Below, piece after piece: positions 8,771 to 17,502 of a stretch of DNA of 54,811 nucleotides. The stretch covers positions 1 to 54,811 of the forward strand of contig WJMA01000004.1 of assembly GCA_014728175.1 (NCBI GenBank), given 5' to 3'. Position 1 is the stretch's first letter. Each line of letters begins with the position of its first letter. The notes beneath the pieces are model-generated. The model ran no database searches and was not told the origin of the DNA. It was given only the letters and a program-made list of their open reading frames with translations. Position numbers and translations under genes: made by a program. The DNA is from Candidatus Fermentibacterota bacterium (GTDB lineage: Bacteria; Fermentibacterota; Fermentibacteria; Fermentibacterales; JCC-6).

Positions 8771-11700
8771 CTAGAGCTCCACGGTGGAGTAGCTGCCGCG
8801 GTTGTCGCTCTTGCTTTTGTACAGGCCCCGGTCGGCTCTGGAAATGGCCAGTGACAGGTGCTCGTCAGGGTGGACGATGGTCGCATAGCCCACGCTTATG
8901 CTAAGAGGCCTGTCCGGAAGGACCTTCTTGGAGCCGATGCCGACGATCACGTCCTTCAGTAGCTCTTTTAGTCTTTCCTTCTTAGTTGTAGGCAAGAAGA
9001 TAACAAACTCGTCGCCACCGTACCTTCCAACCAGATCCGAACTCCTGACGTTAAGCGACAGGTGGTCGGCTACCGCCGAGATGGCTCGGTCACCCCAGTC
9101 GTGACCCAATGAGTCGTTAATTTCCTTCAACCCATCCAAGTCCACCATGACTATCACCGCCGGAAGGTTCTTCTTCCACGAGAGCTGACTTTCCACGGTC
9201 TCCATCCAGCTCTTTCTGGTAAGCAATCCCGTTAGCTCATCGTAGCGAAGAGCGGTCTCTCTGCGGCGCAGCATGGCCACCGTGACCAAAAAGCCTGATA
9301 ATTCGAACAACTCATCCAGCAATCTTGCCGGTAATGCTTTGCCCGGGCCGATTCTCTCCACCGAAAAGAAGGTCTCACCGGGGCTGACCTCTTTCATTAC
9401 GTCTCCGGTGCGAATGGGGGCGACGATGATCCCCGGGCGGGGGCATCCCTTGCGCCAACCCGAGCCGGGCAACTGGACCACACCTCCAGATTCCCTCGCC
9501 CTAACCAGAGCGTTTCTCAACCAGCTGGTTCCTACCGGCGAGCCATCGCCGCCGTATCCGTCGACCTCTCTGAACTCCCCCATCTCTCTGGATATCACGC
9601 GCACTATGTCCAGGTCCATCTGCTCCGCCAGGGATTCCGACAGCTCTCCGCAGGACAGCATCTGCAAGAGCTTCTGGGAGCGGCCGCGCTTTATTGGGTA
9701 GTTCAGTTTGGAGTATTCATCTGTTGCCAGTTGGAGGGGAGTATTGCCCTCCGGGCTCAAAACGAGGCCGGCCTTTCTATATCGCTTGTCTATAGCCTTC
9801 AGCAGTGGTTCACGGTGGTATATTCTTCCAGTTGGCTCATCCGCTCTGCACCAGGCAGCGGTTAGATAAATGTATCCGTCGAGGAGGTCACCTTTTCGTA
9901 GTAGGTTGACCGCTGATTCCAACGGTAAGTCGTTGTACACGTTTCGGTAAACGTCCAGCCACTGGTCTCGGGAAATGTGTCCGTCCGCCAAAAGAGCGTT
10001 GACGATTAGCGCGATGGGGATGATCTCTTCGTTCTGGTCTAAGGGTTCTTCCGGAGTTGCGTAGGTGCCCTTCTGCAGCATCTGGAGACGCTCGAAGTAT
10101 GGTTGAATCACATCCTCGGAGGCGTGGGAAGCGATTGCCCGAAGGGCTGCTTCGGCCTCGTCCAACTTTCCCTGGGAGACGAACATGCGCATGGCGTTCG
10201 TAGCGGCGTTATTTGGCATCCTCGAGTAACCCAGCCCGGTGTCGGATAGAACGCTGGAGAGCCACTGCTCAGCCTTTCGCATGCGCATCAGATGCACCGA
10301 GGAGCTAATGGTATTCAGTTTCCAGGTGATGTTGAGCTTGTAAGCAATGCCCATGTTCTCCGGGAGCATTGAACGAACCTTCTCCCCAATATCCCGCATA
10401 GCATCGATAGACTCGCTGTAAGTAAGCGATCCTTCCCTCAATCCCGATATCGCCTTGTTGTTCATGAGGTTCAATACCGTACCCCTGTCGTCGATCAGCC
10501 TGGCCAGGTACATCGCGTGATCGAGCATGTCCATTTTCGATTCGGGTGAAGGCTGATTGACCACCGCGTCCTCCAGGGACATGAGCCACCAATACCTGAT
10601 GCCCAATACCTGGTCGGAGTCATCCGGAGGGGTGATCTCTTCCAGAAGCTTCCAGTACTCGGGGCGCACCTCCTTTCTAAGAAGAAGTATCACCTTCTCA
10701 ATGAGCAAGTGCTGCAGAAGCTTCTCATCACCGATTTCCTCGGCGATCTCCTGCAGTCTTCCCATTAGGGGCTCGGATAGAGAAGCTTCAGCGCTGGTAG
10801 CTGAGATCAGGCAAAGCAGCCTGGAGCAGAGACGAAGCTTCTCGGCGTCCAGCCTTTCGGGATTATCCAGAATCCTCTCCAGGACGCTCCGGGCCTCGGT
10901 CCGCCTATCCGAGGAGTAGAGGGACCACCCCGCGGCCAGCAAAGAGACCAGATCGTTCTCCGGTCGGTCTTCCAGTGCTTTCGACAGATGGTATCCGGCG
11001 TTCCAGACACCGTCAGAGCATCCCTGGTAGAGCAGGTCGACGATCAAGCGTCTTTTCCCTTCTTCCGGCATATGCTTGGCTAGAGAAAGGGCACAGTCGG
11101 AGATTCGAAGCCAATCCTCCTGAGGATAAAGGCGCTTGTAGTCATTCCACATCTCCAGAAGACGGTTTGCGGAACGGGCTTTGTCGTCGGCATGGCGGGC
11201 GAGAAACTCCAACTCGTGTATACGTCTTACTTCCCTCTGTGAGAGGATATTCGCGATCGTGGATGCAGCCTTGGCAGAGCCCTGGCGGGAATAGTCCGTA
11301 GCCCACAATCTCTTCCCGGACCTGCTTCTCGTCGAATAGCAGCAATTTCCGGTTTCCAAGGCATCGAGGTTGCCCAATCGGGCGCTGTCGGCTACATCTC
11401 TCGGTACTCCGGGCAAGATTCCGGCCACCAATCGAAGGGAGGAATCGCTGACTGCGCGGTTATCTCCAGTCCCGTTCCTGGAGGATTTGAGAAGCTGATA
11501 GACTTCGAAGGCCGAAGCTTCGGGAGGAAGCTTCGATGTTTCGGATCCGCTGATTCCCGGCCAGATCCTCTCGGATACTCCGTTCGGGTCTCCCCTCAAC
11601 CTTAGAGGAATCTTATAGCAGTCTCCGATGTCGAGTATCTCCTCGGAGGCAACCAGGAGCCTTATCCTGCCGACATCGGCAAGCTCTATGAGATTTTGGA

Positions 11701-12646
11701 GAAACCCATCGGGGCTAGTCGCAAGAGGATCATGCCTGTAGTGGACCTCCAGAGGGCCTAGTAGGGATCGATCTCTCAGCCGGTCGAGGAACTCAACCCG
11801 GTGCCCTTTTACCGACCATCTTTCGTTTTTGGAATCGATCGGTAGAACCGTTGACCCGTTTATCTGTCTGATAGCCACGGATTCGTCTAGTACGACATAC
11901 AGCCCATGGTCCCAGAAGCCCATTGTATGCGCTACAGACTTGCCCGCCGTGGCCGCGTAGTTAATGCCCTTCAGCAGAATACTACGGGGCTCTTCCAGTC
12001 CCAGATGGTAAACGGAGGGATTAGAGTACAATTCGAAGTCCGATCCGGCTCTGGGTCGCCTGTCTTCCTCCAATAGTTTGCGGGGGCCGTGGAGGATCTT
12101 CTCGGGTATCTCGGTTTTTTTCCGAAGGGATTCGACAAGGTCTTCCAGCTCTGTTGCTGCAGTACTTGACTTACAGTCCATCTGGCCGAGGGATGACACC
12201 AGCATCACCCCATCACTGCTCAGCAGGACGTTGTCCGGCCTTAGGTCGCCATGGGTTGCGGAATGAGCGGCAAGCTCTCTCAGAGCGACCGCAGTCTCGA
12301 AAAGGATCCTCCGCAGTTTTCCGGTATAGCTCGGGAGCATCTTTGCAAGGGAGGGGGAGTCGTCCCATGCTGATACCAGAAAATAGTCACCGCCGATGAC
12401 CGGTTGACCGTCGATCCAGAGCACTTTGCCGGCATCGATGTATCTGTCAATCCTTTTCACCGAGGGCCTGCGTGAAGCAAAGTAGGCGTCCAGGATCTCG
12501 ATCCGTCCGAATCTCTCGCTTGGCTCTATGATTCTCATCCGGACTTCCCGGTCTAACTGGCGGTCGTAGACTCGGTAAACCCGCTGATCCTCTGCGCCAA
12601 CGTCATTGCCGATACAATAGCGGAGGTTTATCTCCTGCATCTCCAT
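8771..12646 (-). CDS. Pseudokinase-TPR-diguanylate cyclase fusion protein
   Basis: 1291 aa, probably cytoplasmic. The N-terminal 200 residues follow a Ser/Thr protein kinase fold: catalytic-loop motif HGDLRPDN (132-139) is present, but the VAIK Lys position reads EVRMRI (Arg38) and the DFG motif is replaced by SLG (152-154), so it is probably a pseudokinase. Next is a region with a weak Walker-A-like TAGKS (233-237), then about 550 residues of helical TPR-like repeats, a GAF-like segment (about 1000-1130), and a C-terminal GGDEF domain with an intact GGDEF signature (1210-1214) and an RSSD inhibitory I-site (1201-1204). The only output activity that looks intact is c-di-GMP synthesis. It is monocistronic, flanked on both sides by family A repeats. 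Confidence 0.85.
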   Translation of the reverse strand: MEMQEINLRYCIGNDVGAEDQRVYRVYDRQLDREVRMRIIEPSERFGRIEILDAYFASRRPSVKRIDRYIDAGKVLWIDGQPVIGGDYFLVSAWDDSPSLAKMLPSYTGKLRRILFETAVALRELAAHSATHGDLRPDNVLLSSDGVMLVSSLGQMDCKSSTAATELEDLVESLRKKTEIPEKILHGPRKLLEEDRRPRAGSDFELYSNPSVYHLGLEEPRSILLKGINYAATAGKSVAHTMGFWDHGLYVVLDESVAIRQINGSTVLPIDSKNERWSVKGHRVEFLDRLRDRSLLGPLEVHYRHDPLATSPDGFLQNLIELADVGRIRLLVASEEILDIGDCYKIPLRLRGDPNGVSERIWPGISGSETSKLPPEASAFEVYQLLKSSRNGTGDNRAVSDSSLRLVAGILPGVPRDVADSARLGNLDALETGNCCYSTRSRSGKRLWATDYSRQGSAKAASTIANILSQREVRRIHELEFLARHADDKARSANRLLEMWNDYKRLYPQEDWLRISDCALSLAKHMPEEGKRRLIVDLLYQGCSDGVWNAGYHLSKALEDRPENDLVSLLAAGWSLYSSDRRTEARSVLERILDNPERLDAEKLRLCSRLLCLISATSAEASLSEPLMGRLQEIAEEIGDEKLLQHLLIEKVILLLRKEVRPEYWKLLEEITPPDDSDQVLGIRYWWLMSLEDAVVNQPSPESKMDMLDHAMYLARLIDDRGTVLNLMNNKAISGLREGSLTYSESIDAMRDIGEKVRSMLPENMGIAYKLNITWKLNTISSSVHLMRMRKAEQWLSSVLSDTGLGYSRMPNNAATNAMRMFVSQGKLDEAEAALRAIASHASEDVIQPYFERLQMLQKGTYATPEEPLDQNEEIIPIALIVNALLADGHISRDQWLDVYRNVYNDLPLESAVNLLRKGDLLDGYIYLTAAWCRADEPTGRIYHREPLLKAIDKRYRKAGLVLSPEGNTPLQLATDEYSKLNYPIKRGRSQKLLQMLSCGELSESLAEQMDLDIVRVISREMGEFREVDGYGGDGSPVGTSWLRNALVRARESGGVVQLPGSGWRKGCPRPGIIVAPIRTGDVMKEVSPGETFFSVERIGPGKALPARLLDELFELSGFLVTVAMLRRRETALRYDELTGLLTRKSWMETVESQLSWKKNLPAVIVMVDLDGLKEINDSLGHDWGDRAISAVADHLSLNVRSSDLVGRYGGDEFVIFLPTTKKERLKELLKDVIVGIGSKKVLPDRPLSISVGYATIVHPDEHLSLAISRADRGLYKSKSDNRGSYSTVEL

Positions 12647-12732
12647 CCCCCGAGTCAGATGCCGGGCAATCGAGCGTATGCTCGCATTTTAGTATAGGAA
12701 GACACCTTCCCCTCGTCGAGCAACCACTCTTC

Positions 12733-12764
12733 GGGGACGTTCCTAACCTTTTTGACCTTTTATC
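12733..12764 (+). repeat. Dispersed repeat family A, copy at 12.7 kb
   Basis: GGGGACGTTCCTAACC followed by TTTTTGACCTTTTATC. It lies between the GGDEF gene start and the convergent end of the ASST-like gene, in the same orientation as the copies at 6785, 8629 and 15090. Confidence 0.75.
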
Positions 12765-12796
12765 AACTACAATACCGATAATATGACAGCAGGTCT

Positions 12797-12830
12797 AAAA
12801 GCGATTGGATTTGCCGAAGGCAATCGCTCT
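12797..12830 (-). terminator. Putative intrinsic terminator of the ASST-like gene
   Basis: Inverted repeat AGCGATTG (12800-12807) / CAATCGCT (12821-12828) with a 13-nt loop. Read on the minus strand the stem is followed by a short T run. It lies about 55 bp beyond the stop codon of the minus-strand gene ending at 12883. Confidence 0.5.
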
Positions 12831-12882
12831 TAATGCAACTTGTAATAGATTGTAACTGATTTATACGTGACTATATTGCATT

Positions 12883-14232
12883 TTATAAAGGTCCTGGAGG
12901 GTCGGCGTTGAGCCAGGCGTTGACTCGCTCTGGGGGTACTCTTAACACCGGGAAGAGCTGGGCGATCAACTCCCGGTTCTCTCCGGCCCGGAAGGGGCTT
13001 ACGTACTCCCACACGATCTCCTTGTCGGGAGTGACCTCGAATACCCGGCCCTGGTTGGACTCCGTTATCAACGTGTTGCCGTTGGGCAATCTCTGGCATG
13101 AGCCGTGGCTGAGGGAGAAGAAGGGCTCCTCCTCGGTGCCCCTGTAGAACCACTCCACCCGCCTGGTGGACGGGTCGAACTCCAGCACCGTGGATTGGTG
13201 GGGCCGGCCGCAGTTGTCGAAGACTAGAATGTTGCCGTTACGAAGCAGGGTGGGTTGATGTTGCTTGGCCCACAAGTCCGACTCCGCCCAGTAGATGTTC
13301 TCCGTCTGTGGATCCAGCGCGCATACCAGGTCCGGGGTTCTGAATGAGAGAAGAAGCGTTCCCTCCCTCAACGGAGCGATCCTGTCCCGATCGCCCCGGA
13401 TGTACTCCACCGTGTTGCCGTGGAGAATGTCCCCTGCCGGGGGCAGCCTGGTGAGGATCGGAGCGTAGGGGGAAGAGGCCAGAGCATCCCTTATGCTGAT
13501 GGTGCGGATGAGGTTGCCTGTAGGCCCTAGTATACGGACGAAGTTGTCGGCTATTGGCTGGTAGGGATTGTAATCGTCGTCTATGTAGACGTCCGAGCAC
13601 ATTGCGTAGATCCGTCCGTCGGGGCCCACGTCGAAGTCGTGGTGGGACTCGATGTGCCCGCTGGTCCAGAGGATGTTGGAGTCCTTGTCCAATCCGAAGA
13701 TACCCAGCCTCTCGCAGAGCACTATCACGTCTCCGTTGTCGAAGAGCGTGGCCCTGGTCCAGTACTGCATGTCCATGTTGGATTCGCGTGGATGGGGCCA
13801 GGGGGCCATCCTGTACACGTCGGTGTACCACTCGTGGACTACGTTTCCCTCCATGTCCACCAGCATGACTCCCGGCGCATGCCCCGAGGTAATGAGGTTG
13901 TATCCCTCGAAGGCCCGTTCCGGATCGTAGATGGTCACCCCTTCGACGACCGGGGCTTCCTCGCTTCCGCTCAGATAGCCCAGGGATCTTAGGTTCTCCA
14001 GCTCGTCATCGCCTGGTCGGGCTCCACCGTCCCTGGCTGGCGACCAGTCTCCGGGAGGATGGGGGGGATGGCTCTCTGTACGTACTGCCGAGGTACCGCT
14101 GTTACCGTACAGGTGGTTCAACACCGGCAGCGGATGCTCCCCTGCGTCGAAGCCCTCTCCCCGGTGCAGATAGAACATGACCAACCCCAGAATGACCAAA
14201 GTCAGATAAACGACAACCAGTAACGACCTCAT
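12883..14232 (-). CDS. Arylsulfotransferase (ASST)-family beta-propeller protein, secreted or membrane anchored
   Basis: 449 aa from the ATG at 14232 (ribosome site AAAGGA). An N-terminal hydrophobic segment (about 3-22) acts as signal or anchor. The rest matches the ASST_2-type propeller: GVTIYDPERAFEGYNLITSGHAPGV split by an opening strand, EWYTD, an SHHDFDVGPDGRIYA blade, HQPTLLRNGNILVFDN and GSCQRLPNGNTLITES. Characterised ASSTs transfer sulfate between phenols through an active-site His; the conserved His residues here (HHDFD, HGNTVEY, HQPTLL, SHGSC) fit the fold, but activity is not shown. A family B repeat ends up only 10 bp upstream of the start codon, so the promoter must be in or beyond it. 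Confidence 0.8.
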   Translation of the reverse strand: MRSLLVVVYLTLVILGLVMFYLHRGEGFDAGEHPLPVLNHLYGNSGTSAVRTESHPPHPPGDWSPARDGGARPGDDELENLRSLGYLSGSEEAPVVEGVTIYDPERAFEGYNLITSGHAPGVMLVDMEGNVVHEWYTDVYRMAPWPHPRESNMDMQYWTRATLFDNGDVIVLCERLGIFGLDKDSNILWTSGHIESHHDFDVGPDGRIYAMCSDVYIDDDYNPYQPIADNFVRILGPTGNLIRTISIRDALASSPYAPILTRLPPAGDILHGNTVEYIRGDRDRIAPLREGTLLLSFRTPDLVCALDPQTENIYWAESDLWAKQHQPTLLRNGNILVFDNCGRPHQSTVLEFDPSTRRVEWFYRGTEEEPFFSLSHGSCQRLPNGNTLITESNQGRVFEVTPDKEIVWEYVSPFRAGENRELIAQLFPVLRVPPERVNAWLNADPPGPL

Positions 14233-14242
14233 GCAATCCTTT

Positions 14243-14273
14243 GGGGACGGGGGAATGATAAACACCTACTAAA
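14243..14273 (+). repeat. Dispersed repeat family B, copy 1
   Basis: GGGGACGGGGGAATGATAAA followed by a diverged AT-rich tail (CACCTACTAAA). It abuts the 5' end of the minus-strand ASST-like gene, leaving only its ribosome site between repeat and coding start. Confidence 0.85.
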
Positions 14274-14320
14274 ACGTACAATACTAACGGATGGGATATT
14301 CACACAAACCCGAGACGAAG

Positions 14321-14358
14321 ATCGGGTTCCGCCCCGAACGACGCAAGCGGAACCCGAT
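14321..14358 (-). terminator. Strong hairpin downstream of the 14383-14991 gene
   Basis: Perfect 12-bp inverted repeat ATCGGGTTCCGC (14321-14332) / GCGGAACCCGAT (14347-14358) with a 14-nt loop, 25 bp beyond the stop of the minus-strand membrane protein gene. No long T run follows on the minus strand, so it may stabilise the mRNA end as much as terminate. Confidence 0.5.
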
Positions 14359-14382
14359 AGCCTTCTTCTAACGCTTCTTTCT

Positions 14383-14991
14383 CTACTCGTAGCTTCTGGT
14401 GTCGTCCTCCTCTTCTTCCTCCGCATCCGACTCGGACTCTTCCCCTTGCTCACGGGGTTTGGGTTCAGGCGGGGGAGGAGAAGAGGGAGTTTCTTTGGGG
14501 GTCGTAGTGGGGCGCTCGGGCCGGGGAGCCGTGCCCGGTGCGGGGGCGGCAGGCTCGGCCGGCTGTTCGGGGGTTGCGGAAGGCTCTGGCCTGGCCGGTT
14601 GGGCCTGCGGTCTAACAGCTTCCTCCGCGCCCTCCCGATCCTTCATCAGGAAGGCCACCAGCACCTGCGCAATTGCGGCCAAGACAACCAGAATCAGCCC
14701 GAAGCCGACGCTGGCCGGGCTACCCGATACATCGAAGAAGTCGATTATCCCCACGACGAACGCAATCACCGCGGTGATCCATACGCCGGTAAGCGCGCCC
14801 TTGCTTATAGGGGTCGATCTGTCTCCTAGGAAGAAGGCAATAGCGCCGCCGATGGCAAAGAGCACGAAGGTGTACCAGCCGTCGGCACCCGTCCCGCTGG
14901 CAGTGACGGGCCCTATCTTAGCCCACGGCAGGAATGTCCCCAACATTCCCACGAGTGCAATGACAAATATCGTCAACCGCTTCTTCTCCAT
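14383..14991 (-). CDS. Four-helix membrane protein with Pro-rich acidic tail
   Basis: 202 aa. Four hydrophobic segments (about 5-24, 38-56, 67-85, 93-114) are followed by a low-complexity C-terminal tail of about 85 residues, first Pro/Ala/Glu-rich, then Ser/Pro, ending in a run of acidic residues and DDTRSYE. No family is recognised with certainty; the membrane part resembles small membrane proteins of unknown function. A clear AAGGAGGGG ribosome site precedes the ATG. The tail is probably cytoplasmic and disordered; this is inference. Confidence 0.7.
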   Translation of the reverse strand: MEKKRLTIFVIALVGMLGTFLPWAKIGPVTASGTGADGWYTFVLFAIGGAIAFFLGDRSTPISKGALTGVWITAVIAFVVGIIDFFDVSGSPASVGFGLILVVLAAIAQVLVAFLMKDREGAEEAVRPQAQPARPEPSATPEQPAEPAAPAPGTAPRPERPTTTPKETPSSPPPPEPKPREQGEESESDAEEEEEDDTRSYE

Positions 14992-15330
14992 AGCCGCCCC
15001 TCCTTAGGCTAGGCGTAAGTGTGCGTAAGTGTGTTTGATTAACCCTAAGATACAAACAGAACCATAACGGACCAGGTAGGATTAACCCAGGGACGTTCCT
15101 AGTGTTTTTGGCTTTTTCATGATGAAGGGCTATTGGGCCCGGAGAAGCAAGTTGCGGCCGTTTGGTTCATTTCCGACGCGTAGGCGGTGGGTAACAATCG
15201 GCTTCACGAGGATTCATATCCGGCTTTCTCCTATAAATCTTCCTGAGCATAGCGAACTCTCAGAACGGAGTAATCGTTGTTTGAAGAATAGCATTACCAA
15301 CGAGCAGGCAGGCGCTCCCGCGGGGGGGGA
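14992..15330. other. Gene-free region with a family A repeat
   Basis: 339 bp. It holds a short tandem (GCGTAAGTGT twice, about 15010-15030) and the family A repeat at 15090-15120. A 90-codon + strand frame here has no ribosome site and no recognisable protein, so it is not called. Confidence 0.5.
15090..15120 (+). repeat. Dispersed repeat family A, copy at 15.1 kb
   Basis: GGGACGTTCCTAGTG followed by TTTTTGGCTTTTTCAT, close to the copy at 6785. Confidence 0.75.
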
Positions 15331-15738
15331 TCAGACCCTGATCCAGGCCACCTTGCCGCGGCGCTTGATCGGCTTTTTTGGTATCAGGTAGTCACAGCCG
15401 TAGAGGATGCCTAGTACGAACCTGTTCACGAGGTACCCGATCCGGGTGTCGAGGCCGGTCGAGGTGGTCACCTTCATGCCCGAGAAGCCCAGGCCCCTGG
15501 CCTTTCTCAGTATCCGCAGACCGGAGAGCTGTGTCTCCATGGTTATATCGGTGATGAGGCACTGGAAGCTGCCGGCTCTCTTCTCCAGCACCAGCAAACC
15601 CTCTCGTGCCGACCTCGCCCGCTCCACCATCGCGCCGCGTCGCTCCAGGTGGGCCCGTATCACCTCGGCGTAGCGGTCGTTGTCGTCGACGAGCAGCACA
15701 CTGTCTACCCGCGGCGGCATTCTGGCTTCCCGGGGCAT
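15331..15738 (-). CDS. Single-domain response regulator (receiver)
   Basis: 135 aa; an internal ATG at 15720 is an equally good start. Receiver fold with the acidic pocket DDND, the phospho-acceptor Asp in CLITDITM, a TST stretch in beta4 and a Lys in LIPKKPIKR at beta5. The insert GYLVNRFVLGILYGCDY before the Lys is longer than usual. No output domain. It could take phosphate from the orphan hybrid kinase at 2.9 kb or another kinase, but the window does not show a partner next to it. Confidence 0.8.
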   Translation of the reverse strand: MPREARMPPRVDSVLLVDDNDRYAEVIRAHLERRGAMVERARSAREGLLVLEKRAGSFQCLITDITMETQLSGLRILRKARGLGFSGMKVTTSTGLDTRIGYLVNRFVLGILYGCDYLIPKKPIKRRGKVAWIRV

Positions 15739-15929
15739 TGGCCTCCGTTCCGAGTTTTGTAAGGAGGGAATATAGCCTAAGGGGCGCTATGGGTCAGACC
15801 GTTCGCTGGCGGTAGCCCAAAAGGTTCGTGGCTTGTTTTGGCCTTTTTGGTCGGTACCCTTATTTATCCGGGGATATGAGCTAAAGGTCTTTTGTTTCGT
15901 ACTGCTGCAAAACTAAGCGAGGAGATAGC

Positions 15930-16040
15930 GTGAAGAAGATCGGTATAATAATCTGCGATCGATACCGAACCTGCGCCGGCGGTAAGTGCTTCAGGTCCCT
16001 GCGGGCAGGAGAGGGTGCATTCGAAAGGTACGGCGACTAA
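15930..16040 (+). pseudogene. CGGC-domain protein, N-terminal fragment only
   Basis: A GTG at 15930 with a GAGGAG ribosome site opens a 36-codon frame beginning KKIGIIICDRYRTCAGGKC, the typical start of CGGC-domain proteins (normally about 110-130 aa, putative metal- or redox-binding cysteines). The frame stops at TAA after FERYGD, before the CGGC motif itself, and I could not find the remainder in any frame downstream. Either a truncated remnant or, less likely, a functional 36-aa peptide with three Cys (C9, C15, C20). Confidence 0.6.
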
Positions 16041-16161
16041 CCGGAGAAAAGCTTACAGTTTTGCTGACCGAGTTCCTTATTTGATACTATATAGTGAGTT
16101 ACCGGCGTCCTTGTTTTAAAAAGCGTCCTGGCTGGCATGCGGAGAGATGGATGATGTAATG

Positions 16162-16992
16162 TCAGCTGTCGCGAAGGCTTTCCAGTACGTCACGCACCTC
16201 GGTCGACATCTCCTCATTACCGGCATCCTCGAACAGCTGCGCCAGCGAGGAAAGCATTCTAACGTATTCCGGTAAATCCACGTCGACCAGCTCTGGGTAG
16301 TCCTCTGGATCGACTATTGCCCTGTGCAACGGACCGTTGGTCAGGTCGTACGGTATATCGTAGAGGTCCTCGAACCACTCCAGTGCTTCTTCCGGCGGAA
16401 CTCCGGATGCGACCAGCGGCTCCACGTGCTCTAAACCGGCCTTCAGCAGCACCACGCACATTTCCTTGGCGTAGGGATTGGCGTGCGGATAGATCAACGA
16501 CCATGCACGTTCTGCGATGGCCCTTATATCGCCCGAGTCGGCTGCCGCCCTCATGTCCTCCAGGGCTTCGAAGTAGTAGTCGTGCACCGCGGCCCGAAGC
16601 AGGCACAGCGAGCCGTTGGCGTCCACCTGGTAGACTCCTAGGTAGTGGTTGGCGGTGGCCGGATACTGCGAGTACACCGATAGCTCTCCGGTCTCAAGGT
16701 CCAGAGCGCATGGACCTTGGCTCTGTTGAACATGTCCGGGTAGTCAACGAACTCGCCCAAGGGACGATCTCACCTTCGCGGTCTGCCCCGAAGGCTATCA
16801 TGTCTGCGGTATCGGCCCGTTCGTACAGCAGGAAATAGCTGCTTTCCGTTTCGAGCAGTTCACCGCCGGCGGAGTCGTACCACAGCGGGGAAGGAGCGCT
16901 GTCTGAATCCGAGACCGGATCGAGCAGGTCGACGCGAATGTAGTGGACGTCTGAGGCGAGTAAACACAGGAGAATCGCAAGCGTTCAGTCAC
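16162..16992 (-). pseudogene. Frameshifted gene for a secreted protein of unknown function
   Basis: Reading the minus strand in three frames gives one continuous-looking protein: a hydrophobic signal-like start (AILLCLLASDVHYIRVDLLD), WYDSAGGELLETESSYFLLYE, then a shift near 16755-16765 into GEFVDYPDMFNRAKVHAL, a second shift near 16697-16712 into DLETGELSVYSQYPATANH, and an intact 170-aa C-terminal part ending RDVLESLRDS at 16162. A further slip near 16975 would be needed to join the likely GTG start that overlaps the stop of the FMN-binding gene. No family recognised. Either a decayed gene or several assembly errors. Confidence 0.6.
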
Positions 16993-17386
16993 CACCCTTC
17001 AGCGCCCGGTAGGTGGCCACCATTATGCACTGACTGCTGATGGTCGCTCCGCTTAGCGCGTCGACCTCAGGGCTCTGCGCGGCGATAATTCGATCGATGG
17101 TTTCCAGAGCCTCATATCCAGGGCCGCTGTGCTGATCTATCACCTCGATGTCCGTGATCGCATTATTCTGCACCGTTACCTCCAACTCGACCGACACGAG
17201 GAATTCCCCAAAGGATCCCTTGTACGTTCCGTCATCTATTTCCGTAAGGTCCACGTTGCCGACCTCGGCGGTTGCGAATACCTGTGACATTCGGTCGTAG
17301 CGGATCTTGAACCAGACGGCGACGGCAAGAAGAACAATTGCAATCGAGATAACTACGGTAAGGATCCTTCTGGTCCTTTTCTTCAT
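16985..17386 (-). CDS. FMN-binding domain protein, membrane anchored, putative covalent flavin carrier
   Basis: 133 aa. One N-terminal membrane segment (about 8-26) exports the rest to the periplasm. The FMN-binding domain (about 45-130) has DDGTYKGSFGEF, ITDIEVIDQHSGPGYEA and the attachment motif DALSGATISS; Thr115 of SGAT is the residue to which ApbE-type flavin transferases attach FMN in related proteins. No apbE is in the window. Good ribosome site AAGGGT. Upstream of the broken gene with which its stop overlaps. Role is probably extracytoplasmic electron transfer; the partner is unknown, though a flavocytochrome is encoded at 35.1 kb. Confidence 0.85.
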   Translation of the reverse strand: MKKRTRRILTVVISIAIVLLAVAVWFKIRYDRMSQVFATAEVGNVDLTEIDDGTYKGSFGEFLVSVELEVTVQNNAITDIEVIDQHSGPGYEALETIDRIIAAQSPEVDALSGATISSQCIMVATYRALKGGD

Positions 17387-17463
17387 CCGTGAACCCTTCG
17401 ATGGGGATGGAACAAACGCTTATGAATTGTTTGTATCTACTTGCAAAACATTGCATTACAAGG

Positions 17464-17491
17464 TTTCGTTAGTTTTTTTGATAAACGTCCC
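17464..17491 (-). repeat. Family A-like repeat end in inverse orientation
   Basis: Read on the minus strand it begins GGGACGTTTATCAAAAAAAC, closely like the right end of the 8629-8751 unit (GGGACGTTTTTCAAAAAAC). It lies 11 bp beyond the stop of the gene ending at 17503. Confidence 0.6.
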
Positions 17492-17502
17492 GGTCAGACC
17501 GA

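Noticed and set aside
13238-13831. 197-codon minus-strand frame inside the ASST-like gene
   Set aside because: Arg/Gly/His-rich out-of-frame shadow of the propeller gene on the same strand.
14231-14273. Recurring peptide FIIPPSP at the start of several minus-strand frames
   Set aside because: It is the translation of the complement of the family B repeat, not a protein motif.
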